NCBI RefSeq assembly: GCF_019393635.1
Contig: NC_057864.1
Location: 476,240,617 to 476,304,616 of the forward strand
Direction of reading: 5' to 3'
Length of the DNA: 64,000 bases
Source of the DNA: Dromiciops gliroides
Taxonomy: Eukaryota; Chordata; Mammalia; Microbiotheria; Microbiotheriidae
The first letter of the stretch is position 1. The number at the start of each line of letters is the position of its first letter. The notes under the pieces are model-generated. The model made no database searches and was not told where the DNA came from. It saw only the letters and a program-made list of their open reading frames with translations. Position numbers and translations under genes: made by a program. Positions 54,131 to 62,894 of this stretch are shown here, piece by piece.

Positions 54131-54424
54131 TTTTTTTTTGCCTGGGCAGTGAGAGTTAAGTGCTGTATGTCTGAAGTCGCAGAATATGAATAGTTTTAAT
54201 TTATAAGTAAAGGATAAATTAAATGTTAACTGTTAGGGAAACATCAGGAAATATATTCAAGCTCTAAGTTGTGGTTAGTGAATTTGGGTGGGGGAGCAAT
54301 GAGGTTAAGTGACTTTCCCAGGATCACACAGCTAGTAAATGTCCAGTGTCTGAGGTCGGATTTGAACTCAGGTCCTCCTGAATCCAGGGCCGATGCTTTA
54401 TCCACTGTGCCACCTAGCTGCCCC
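54131..54424 (-). mobile_element. CORE-SINE split by a templated insertion
   Basis: Target duplication TAGACAAGCAA(A)TTTT at 54115-54130 and 54426-54440. The SINE begins normally to TTAAGTG (54162). Then come 149 bp copied from 54624-54774, ending in a second TTAAGTG, after which the SINE resumes. Confidence 0.88.
54163..54311 (+). repeat. Insert duplicated from 54624-54774
   Basis: CTGTATGTCTGAAGTCGCAG through TTAGTGAATTT is nearly identical to the donor, including the start of the neighbouring SINE. Few differences, so recent. Confidence 0.9.
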
Positions 54425-54745
54425 ATAGACAAGCAATTTTTAATCTGGATACTATTATACATTAATTAGGCTTTTAAAAGATGTGATAAAAATAGATATT
54501 TGAAAACTTAAATATTTAATATAATAGTGAATTTTCATTTGAAAATCTTGGCTATTATGAAAGTGTATAAGGTGGTTTAAAGATGTAGTTTCAACATGTC
54601 ATGAGTCAACTCTCAGGTATTTGCTGTATGTCTGAAGTCCCAGAATATGAATAGTTTTAATTTATAAGTAAAGGATAAATTAAATGTTAACTGTTAGGGA
54701 AACATCAGGAAATATATTCAAGCTCTAAGTTGTGGTTAGTGAATT

Positions 54746-54887
54746 TTTGGGGGGGGGGGCAATAAGGTTAAGTGACTTGCCCAGGGTCACACGGCTAGTA
54801 AGTGTCAAGTGTCTGAGGGTGGATTTAAACTCAGATCTCCCTGGATCCAGGGCCAGTACTCTATCCACTGGGCCACCTAGCTACCCC
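54746..54887 (-). mobile_element. CORE-SINE (donor neighbour)
   Basis: Full-length minus-strand copy. TTAGTGAATT on both sides shows that this is the original insertion. Confidence 0.92.
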
Positions 54888-55064
54888 ACTTAGTGAATTG
54901 TTGCTATTTAAGGTAAAAATTCCTGAGATTGTAGCTAACTATTATTTTGAGCTTTAATTACAGGGATAGTTGTATTGTCATGAAGCCAATAGTAGAAAGT
55001 GGCAGTGCTGCAGTCTGGGAACTGCTAAAGGTGGATGCCTATACCTGGTAAAAATTTTGGGGAA

Positions 55065-55208
55065 GGGGCAGCTAGGTGGCAGTGGATAAAGCACTGGCCT
55101 TGGATTCAGGAGGACCTGAGTTCAAATCCAGCCTCAGACACTTGACACTTACTAGCTCTGTGACCCTAGGCAAGTCACTTAACCCTCATTGCCCTTCAAA
55201 AAAAAAAG
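55065..55208 (+). mobile_element. CORE-SINE at the left edge of the duplication
   Basis: Plus copy with approximate target duplication (TTTTGGGGA on both sides). Carries the unusual variants AGCTCTGTGACCCTAGGC. Confidence 0.9.
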
Positions 55209-55926
55209 TTTTGGGGATGACTTTGGCCTAGCCCAAGGTAGGATCCTCATGACTCTATCTTCCCCATTGTGCTGTCTCCTTTCTGAAAAGGAAAATCCCC
55301 ACCTGGTTAATTCTGAGCCTTGCTTTTAACACCCTGTGAATACATGACTGGGTATCAGATAGGACTCATGCCTGGAATCAAACAGAGCTAAGGGAATTTT
55401 CCCCCTTTGTGATATATGACATTGGTTTAATTATGTCCCTTTTTTTCCTTTTATAGAAAAATTCTAGGACCAAGAAATTTTGTAAGTACAGTACTAAATA
55501 TATTAAGTAATGGATTGATACTGGAACATCTCTGAGTTACTGTTATAAGATGCAAGTATGAACATTTTACAATCTTAATCTGTATTTCTGGTAAAATTAT
55601 AATATAGGGATGATATCCTCTATGGGGGGAATAAGACAAAGATGTAATGTAAAAGTTTTCTAAATAAATGGAATAGTAAATTTTGAGAAAAGCAATAAGA
55701 TTAGATTTTTCTCTAAGAACTATATACAGATGTATATGATTGGCTTCTAAATTTATCTGTCATAAAATTCAAACTTTGAATACGGTTTAGTAATACGTTC
55801 TCAAAATTGGATTATATTCATTAAGCATTAATTGGATTTTTTACATAAATTGTATTGATAATGGCAAAGAAAAAGAAATCGTTTTCCCATTTTAAGGTAT
55901 ATGTGTGATAATATTAAAAGGAAGGT

Positions 55927-55964
55927 TCACTTAACCCTCATTTTTCTGCAAAAAAAAAAAAAAG
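55927..55964 (+). mobile_element. CORE-SINE 3' scrap
   Basis: TTCACTTAACCCTCATTTTT plus an A tail. Repeated at about 58706 in unit 2. Confidence 0.65.
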
Positions 55965-56001
55965 GCAGGAGAGTTTTACAGTTGGACCCTCATAAATTTT
56001 T

Positions 56002-56059
56002 TTTGGGGGGTGAAGCAATTGAGGTTAAGTGACTTGTCCAGGGTCACACAGCTAGTAAG
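56002..56059 (-). mobile_element. Miniature 5'-truncated CORE-SINE
   Basis: SINE 3' part only, ending AGCTAGTAAGT, with target duplication CCCTCATAAATTTTT. Same truncation point as 1840-1927. Duplicated at about 58781-58838. Confidence 0.87.
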
Positions 56060-56390
56060 TCCCTCATAAATTTTTAAGAGATTTTTATATCAGGTCAGCA
56101 TTTAGATAAGGATAGAAACAGCATATCAGATATATAAACTGAAATTCTCTGAAGTTTCAAGATTGGAAAACCAAAATTAAATTGATTGGGACAAATTTTA
56201 TTAAGTCTTGTTACTAGCAGAATTATCTAGGAACCTTTTGGTTTGGAACCAGAGAAGTAGAACCCCTTTCAGAGCTGTCCTGAGAATAAAGCCTATTGTC
56301 CAAGAAAAGACACAGATACTTAGGCACCAGAGAAGACATCTGGGACTCAAAATGTGCCTATTAAATAGACATTAAGAATGGGTCATTTGG

Positions 56391-56545
56391 GGCGGCTAGA
56401 TGGCACAGTGGATAGAGCACCGGCCCTGGAGTCAGGAGTACCTACCTGAGTTCAAATCCGGCCTCAGACACTTAACACTTACTGGCTGTGTGACCCTGGG
56501 CAAGTCACTTAACCCCAATTGCCTCACTAAAAAAAAAAAAAAAAA
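56391..56545 (+). mobile_element. CORE-SINE (unit 1)
   Basis: Full-length copy with AAGAATGGGTCATTTGG / GAATGGGTTATTTGG target duplication. Contains a doubled ACCT (GTACCTACCTGAG). Duplicated at 59170. Confidence 0.94.
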
Positions 56546-56696
56546 GAATGGGTTATTTGGATATAAGGAAACAATGTTAGTCAATATTCATGATAATTAT
56601 TGTATTGCTTTGGTCTTTTGTTTCAAGATATTTTATGTTAAAGTTTTCTTGGTTACCTTGGTGACATGTAAATCTTTCTTAAAACGAGTCCATCGT

Positions 56697-56849
56697 GGGG
56701 GCAGCTAGGTGGCACAGTGGATAAAGCACCAGCCCTGGATTCAGGAGGACCTGAGTTCAAATCCAGCCTTAGACACTTAACATTTACTAGCTGTGTGACC
56801 CTGGGCAAGTCACTTAACCCTCATTGCCCTCCCTCTCCCCCCCAAAAAA
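56697..56849 (+). mobile_element. CORE-SINE (unit 1)
   Basis: Full-length copy; GAGTCCATC / TAGTCCATC target duplication. Duplicated at 59476. Confidence 0.93.
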
Positions 56850-57464
56850 ACTAGTCCATCACAAGCCCTCTAAGTAATTTGATCTTTAATTGGACATTGA
56901 TGTAACTATGATTATGAACTTATGAAAAACTTTATTGCATTGTCTGAACCTAGCCCTTCATCTCTAGGAAACTGGATCATTTTCCAAGGGCTCCTACCAG
57001 GTCCTTCTGACTACTCCCACAGCTGTCAAACCTGTGGGTGTGTCCTCCTGGATCATCTGAAGAAAGCCCCTGCTCTGGGCTAGTGCCAGAACCCTCCAGG
57101 GCTTCAAGGTTCATCTAGTATGAACCCAGAAGCAGCTGATGCCCAGATGAGACAGCTGTCCCAAGATTCTGGAGGAGGGCTGAATATACTGTCCTATAGT
57201 TTTTTCATTTTGCTTATGTGCCCTGTCACTAAGGCATTTTCTCCCTCTACATTCTTGCCCCGCCCACACACACACACACACTTTTCTGCTTGCAAACAAA
57301 CAAATGTCTAGCAATGATATCTGGGACACACTTCTCCAGTAGGTCCCCTCAAGGAACTGACTCCCTGGGCAACATCTTATCCTGACCCAACTGGTCTCTT
57401 GTGGTTGTTGGTCAGAAGGGTAGGGGCTCTTTCAGACTCCCTCCCTTTGGCCAAAGGCGGGGAA

Positions 57465-57840
57465 TGACAAAGTAAAATTTAGACTCCCCATTTCCAGAGC
57501 TAAAGCAAACTACATCTTGAGTTTGGCAGGACAACAATCCTTTGCGATCACCCTCTGGATGATCTTGCCCACTGGGCTAGTCACACTATTCACCAGGTGT
57601 TCTCTGGTCAAAGACGAACACTGGACAAAGTCAAAATGTCCTGCAGTGAATCAAACTTGTCACATGCTTGCTGCCCCCTCATTGTTAGGGCTGTAATTCA
57701 CTGAGCAGGCACTAGTTATAAATATTAAGATCTCTCCATGGTACTTCAGGTTCCCCCCACTAGGGGCGGGGCCCCGGCATACATGTCTATAGCTCCACCT
57801 TGCTTGCAAGCCTTTTTCTTCACTTAGAAAATAAACTTTT
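57465..57840 (+). mobile_element. LTR fossil, family C (unit 1, probable 3' LTR)
   Basis: TGACAAAGTAAAATTTAG start directly after a purine tract, TATAAATATTAAG near 57717 and AAAATAAACTTTT before the SINE junction. The rest of this LTR was displaced by the duplication. Confidence 0.68.
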
Positions 57841-57978
57841 GGGGTACCTAGGTGGTGCAGTGGATAAAGCACTGGCCCTGGATTCAGGAGTACCTGAGTT
57901 CAAATTTGACCTCAGACACTTGACACTTACTAGCTCTGTGACCCTAGGCAAGTCACTTAACCCTCATTGCCCTTCAAA
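57841..57978 (+). mobile_element. Hybrid CORE-SINE at the duplication junction
   Basis: 5' half (GGGGTACCTAGGTGGTGCAG, GTTCAAATTTGACCTCAG) equals the SINE at 60620; the 3' flank (CCCTTC, A run, GTTTTGGGGATG) equals that at 55065. Confidence 0.95.
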
Positions 57979-59169
57979 AAAAAAAAGTTTTGGGGATGAC
58001 TTTAGCCTAGCCCAAGGTAGGATCCTCATGACTCTATCTTCCCCATTGTGCTGTCTCCTTTCTGAAAAGGAAAATCCCCACCTGGTTAATCCTGAGCCTT
58101 GCTTTTAACACCCTGTGAATACATACCTGGCTATTAGATATGATTCACACCTGGAATCAAACAGAGCTAAGGGAATTTTCCCCCTTTGTGATATATGACA
58201 TTGGTTTAATTATGTCCCTTTTTTTTCCTTTTATAGAAAAATTCTAGGACCAAGAAATTTTGTAAGTACAGTACTAAATATATTAAGTAATGGATTGATA
58301 CTGGAACATCTCTGAGTTACTGTTATAAGATGCAAGTATGAACATTTTACAATCTTAATCTGTATTTCTGGTAAAATTATAATATAGGGATGATATCCTC
58401 CATGGGGGGAATAAGACAAAGATGTAATGTAAAAGTTTTCTAAATAAATGGAATAGTAAATTTTGAGAAAAGCAATAAGATTAGATTTTTCTCTAAGAAC
58501 TATTTACAGATGTATATGATTGGCTTCTAAATTTATCTGTCATAAAATTCAAACTTTGAATACGGTTTAGTAATACGTTCTCAAAATTGGATTATATTCA
58601 TTAAGCATTAATTGGATTTTTTACATAAATTGTATTGATAATGGCAAAGAAAAAGAAATCGTTTTCCCATTTTAAGGTATATGTGTGATAATATTAAAAG
58701 GAAGGTTCACTTAACCCTCATTTTTCTGCAAAAAAAAAAAAGGCAGGAGAGTTTTACAGTTGGACCCTCATAAATTTTTTTTGGGGGGGTGAAGCAATTG
58801 AGGTTAAGTGACTTGTCCAGGGTCACACAGCTAGTAAGTCCCTCATAAATTTTTAAGAGATTTTTATATCAGGTCAGCATTTAGATAAGGATAGAAACAG
58901 CATATCAGATATATAAACTGAAATTCTCTGAAGTTTCAAGATTGGAAAACCAAAATTAAATTGATTGGGACAAATTTTATTAAGTCTTGTTACTAGCAGA
59001 ATTATCTAGGAACCTTTTGGTTTGGAACCAGAGAAGTAGAACCCCTTTCAGAGCTGTCCTGAGAATAAAGCCTATTGTCCAAGAAAAGACACAGATACTT
59101 AGGCACCAGAGAAGACATCTGGGACTCAAAATGTGCCTATTAAATAGACATTAAGAATGGGTCATTTGG

Positions 59170-59324
59170 GGCGGCTAGATGGCACAGTGGATAGAGCACC
59201 GGCCCTGGAGTCAGGAGTACCTACCTGAGTTCAAATCCGGCCTCAGACACTTAACACTTACTGGCTGTGTGACCCTGGGCAAGTCACTTAACCCCAATTG
59301 CCTCACTAAAAAAAAAAAAAAAAA
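59170..59324 (+). mobile_element. CORE-SINE (unit 2 copy)
   Basis: Duplicate of 56391-56545. Confidence 0.95.
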
Positions 59325-59475
59325 GAATGGGTTATTTGGATATAAGGAAACAATGTTAGTCAATATTCATGATAATTATTGTATTGCTTTGGTCTTTTGT
59401 TTCAAGATATTTTATGTTAAAGTTTTCTTGGTTACCTTGGTGACATGTAAATCTTTCTTAAAACGAGTCCATCGT

Positions 59476-59628
59476 GGGGGCAGCTAGGTGGCACAGTGGA
59501 TAAAGCACCAGCCCTGGATTCAGGAGGACCTGAGTTCAAATCCAGCCTTAGACACTTAACATTTACTAGCTGTGTGACCCTGGGCAAGTCACTTAACCCT
59601 CATTGCCCTCCCTCTCCCCCCCAAAAAA
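59476..59628 (+). mobile_element. CORE-SINE (unit 2 copy)
   Basis: Duplicate of 56697-56849. Confidence 0.95.
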
Positions 59629-60619
59629 ACTAGTCCATCACAAGCCCTCTAAGTAATTTGATCTTTAATTGGACATTGATGTAACTATGATTATGAACTT
59701 ATGAAAAACTTTATTGCATTGTCTGAACCTAGCCCTTCATCTCTAGGAAACTGGATCATTTTCCAAGGGCTCCTACCAGGTCCTTCTGACTACTCCCACA
59801 GCTGTCAAACCTGTGGGTGTGTCCTCCTGGATCATCTGAAGAAAGCCCCTGCTCTGGGCTAGTGCCAGAACCCTCCAGGGCTTCAAGGTTCATCTAGTAT
59901 GAACCCAGAAGCAGCTGATGCCCAGATGAGACAGCTGTCCCAAGATTCTGGAGGAGGGCTGAATATACTGTCCTATAGTTTTTTCATTTTGCTTATGTGC
60001 CCTGTCACTAAGGCATTTTCTCCCTCTACATTCTTGCCCCGCCCACACACACACACACACTTTTCTGCTTGCAAACAAACAAATGTCTAGCAATGATATC
60101 TGGGACACACTTCTCCAGTAGGTCCCCTCAAGGAACTGACTCCCTGGGCAACATCTTATCCTGACCCAACTGGTCTCTTGTGGTTGTTGGTCAGAAGGGT
60201 AGGGGCTCTTTCAGACTCCCTCCCTTTGGCCAAAGGCGGGGAATGACAAAGTAAAATTTAGACTCCCCATTTCCAGAGCTAAAGCAAACTACATCTTGAG
60301 TTTGGCAGGACAACAATCCTTTGCGATCACCCTCTGGATGATCTTGCCCACTGGGCTAGTCACACTATTCACCAGGTGTTCTCTGGTCAAAGACGAACAC
60401 TGGACAAAGTCAAAATGTCCTGCAGTGAATCAAACTTGTCACATGCTTGCTGCCCCCTCATTGTTAGGGCTGTAATTCACTGAGCAGGCACTAGTTATAA
60501 ATATTAAGATCTCTCCATGGTACTTCAGGTTCCCCCCACTAGGGGCGGGGCCCCGGCATACATGTCTATAGCTCCACCTTGCTTGCAAGCCTTTTTCTTC
60601 ACTTAGAAAATAAACTTTT

Positions 60620-60753
60620 GGGGTACCTAGGTGGTGCAGTGGATAAAGCACTGGCCCTGGATTCAGGAGTACCTGAGTTCAAATTTGACCTCAGACACTT
60701 GACACTTACTAGCTCTGTGACCCTAGGCAAGTCACTTAACCCTCATTGCCCTT
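60620..60753 (+). mobile_element. CORE-SINE at the right edge of the duplication
   Basis: Plus copy lacking its A tail; it stops at CATTGCCC and joins TTGTTAATATG. It provided the 5' half of the junction SINE. Confidence 0.92.
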
Positions 60754-61570
60754 GTTAATATGAATATATGGATCACCATATTATCCAGATAGATTCTGTG
60801 AGACCCTAAATTGATAGAAGAAAATACCCTCAAACTGAACTCCCATTGAACCCAGACAATATACAAGTGAGTGTCAAGCAACCCCCAGAGTTATTTGGGT
60901 GTTGCATACCACTTACCTCTCTAGATATCTGGGAGTTTTATTGCTATCAGATAAGTTCCCATCTACTATGACTTCTTGATAGATTTTATGGCTCTCTAAC
61001 AAACACCTTTTGTCTGCTGAAGCCATCCAATTTTCCTCCCCAGTACTTGTAAAAATGTCTAAGATCCTTATCTGTGCTAACCCCTTCTGAATCATATTCT
61101 CGTCATATTCTTTGCTTTTAAGTTGAACTGTCAAACTGATTTGTATCATGCTAATGGATCTGATAACATCCTGTACTAATGAGCCAGGGAAAGTGGAAGT
61201 TAATCAATCTGGATCTGATTTATTTACTAATAGAAACCTAAAAACTGGATAACTAAGGTCTGCAACCAGTGAGAGCAAAAAAACCCATATATACCCCCAG
61301 AAATGGGGAGTCTCCTCCACATGATCATGTATCATATATTTCTTCTTGTGACAACAAAATATTAAATTGATATTATGTTTTTCTGTCTGTCTCTGGTTTG
61401 TTTCATATGAGGACAGGTATCATGTTCTCTGATCTGGTTCATTTGTAGGAGATATTATAAGATATTATAATTTCTCTGATCTGTTTTATTAATTTATAGG
61501 AGAGATTTAAGATTATTTCTCTGATTTGTAGGAGACAGATACAAAAAGTATATTTTAATATTTGACACCC
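60754..61570. other. Unassigned block inside a family C LTR
   Basis: Separates a SINE body from what may be its expanded tail. A 78-codon minus frame (60913-61149) has ordinary amino-acid composition but no motif that I recognise. Possibly another element fossil. Confidence 0.45.
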
Positions 61571-61571
61571 T

Positions 61572-61573
<2 letters not shown>

Positions 61574-61668
<95 letters not shown>

Positions 61669-61696
61669 AGGAAAGAAAGAAGGAAAGAAAAGAAAC
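61574..61696. repeat. (GAAA)n microsatellite, ~120 bp
   Basis: Nearly pure GAAA with some GGAA near the end; the (FLSF)n-type frames are artefacts. Confidence 0.97.
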
Positions 61697-61771
61697 CTGT
61701 CTCTGGACTATTCTGTGCAACTTGGGCCATACTTAGGTTAGAGACCAGCTCTGGAAAAAGTCCGGTTGACA

Positions 61772-62570
61772 GAATCAACCTCCTGATAGGAATCACTGGT
61801 TTCTGGTTTAATGAACTTGTGTTTTAAGTATTCCTTTTCTGGTTAGACATAAATAGCTGTCCCATATCTGATCAACTTTGTACATTGAGTACTATCTCAG
61901 AAGAGACCTCAATGATCCCTTTTAAGAAGAGCCTATTAGGTAGGAGCCACACCTTTATTTTTCATTCTTTTCTTTGCAGCTTTGGGGTGGTGGCAAAAGA
62001 ACCAGTGACAATAAGAAAAAAAGAAAAAAAAAGCCTGACCCCTCTCTTGAGAGGCCAGGCTCTTCATGACTGAACCAGGTCCAGGAGATCCCAGAGATGG
62101 GGGTCTCTTATTGGAAGAGGGCCCCTCAGGCCCCCTGGGGCAGCCAAGGCAGCCTGGGTCTTTTGAATGGCTCTTTTTTGCTTTTAACAAACTCCTTCAT
62201 TTCCAAATATATCCTTCCTCTCTTCCCCAAAGAACCATTCCAAAGAAGAACAAAGAAGGGGGTTGGGGGGAAAGCCTTCTGTCCCACTGGTCAACACACC
62301 ACCTTAGTCTGAAAGCACATGGGATACTCCACACACCCAAGGTTTGTCGCCTCTCCTATGAAGGCAAAGAGACACCTCCTCATTTTCCAAGGAGGGAATG
62401 AGGCCTGAAGAAGGGGGTGACTCACCCAAGGTCAACCAGCTGGTCCTAGGGCAGAGTTCTTCCTACTCCACCACCTTATGCCCCAGATGATTTCCAAGGG
62501 CCCTTCCATTTCTAGCGTCCTCTGATCCTATAGGAGGTAGAAGAGGAGGGTCTGAAGAAAGTGTCAGCAA
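61772..62570. other. Unassigned stretch upstream of the ABHD11-like gene
   Basis: A MIR-like scrap lies at 62350-62530. Frames at 61936-62190 and 62066-62401 show no known domain. Confidence 0.5.
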
Positions 62571-62574
62571 AGGG

Positions 62575-62703
62575 GCAGCTAGGTGGTGCAGTGGATAGAA
62601 CCCTGGCCCTAGAGTCAGGAGGACCTGAGTTCAAATCCAGCCTCAGACACTTGTGTGACCCTAAGTAAGTCACTTAACCCCAATTGCCTCACCAAAAAAA
62701 AAA
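62575..62703 (+). mobile_element. CORE-SINE with core deletion
   Basis: CAGACACTTGTGTGACC lacks the CTTACTAGC block. GTRTCAGCAAAG on both sides. About 190 bp upstream of the ABHD11-like start codon. Confidence 0.92.
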
Positions 62704-62781
62704 GTATCAGCAAAGGTCATCAGGCTCTGGATTAGGTGTCTGAGGACCTCAGAAGGAGGAAGAAAGCAGGAACAGGGAGAG

Positions 62782-62789
62782 GATAAAAG
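62782..62789 (+). promoter_or_regulatory. Possible TATA element of the ABHD11-like gene
   Basis: GATAAAAG lies about 110 nt upstream of the start codon, in sequence that is not CpG-rich. If used, transcription would start near 62812, leaving about 80 nt of 5' UTR. This contrasts with the CpG-rich ABHD11 promoter and would fit tissue-restricted expression. It is inferred from motif and spacing only. Confidence 0.35.
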
Positions 62790-62894
62790 CAGCCCTGAAC
62801 AGCTTAGGGGTGGGAGGGACAAGCTCAGGGCAGGGCTCTGGCAGGGAGAAGTGTGGAGCACAAGGTGTGAGAACAGAATCACCGGATCCTCAGC

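Larger units (their letters stand above)
50780..57464 (+). mobile_element. Probable interior of an old endogenous retrovirus
   Basis: Bounded by family C LTRs, with a primer-site-like sequence at the left and a purine tract (GGCCAAAGGCGGGGAA) just before the right LTR. No retroviral gene is recognisable; it is heavily broken and filled with later insertions (an LTR, L1-like sequence, many SINEs). The two LTR copies differ by roughly 10-15 percent by eye, suggesting an old insertion. It could instead be two unrelated LTRs with host DNA between. Confidence 0.45.
55065..57840 (+). repeat. Tandem duplication, unit 1
   Basis: Repeated as 57841-60619 at an offset of about 2,779 bp. Contents: a SINE (55065-55208), AT-rich probable ERV interior, SINEs at 56391 and 56697 and the start of a family C LTR (57465). 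Mostly near-identical to unit 2 apart from a cluster of differences at 55335-55370. Confidence 0.97.
57841..60619 (+). repeat. Tandem duplication, unit 2
   Basis: Second copy of 55065-57840. It opens with a hybrid SINE whose 5' half matches the SINE at 60620 and whose 3' flank matches that at 55065. Small-frame pairs recur exactly 2,779 bp apart (56400/59179, 57111/59890, 57660/60439). Confidence 0.97.
60244..61771 (+). mobile_element. LTR fossil, family C, interrupted
   Basis: LTR part 60244-60619, then SINE 60620-60753, an unassigned 0.8-kb block, a (GAAA)n tract, and the LTR 3' part 61697-61771 (CCTGTCTCTGGACTATTCTG to CCGGTTGACA), parallel to 50333-50779. Confidence 0.65.

Noticed and set aside
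60913-61149. 78-codon minus-strand frame with ordinary composition
   Set aside because: No motif recognised and it lies within a broken repeat area; noted as a finding but not called a gene.
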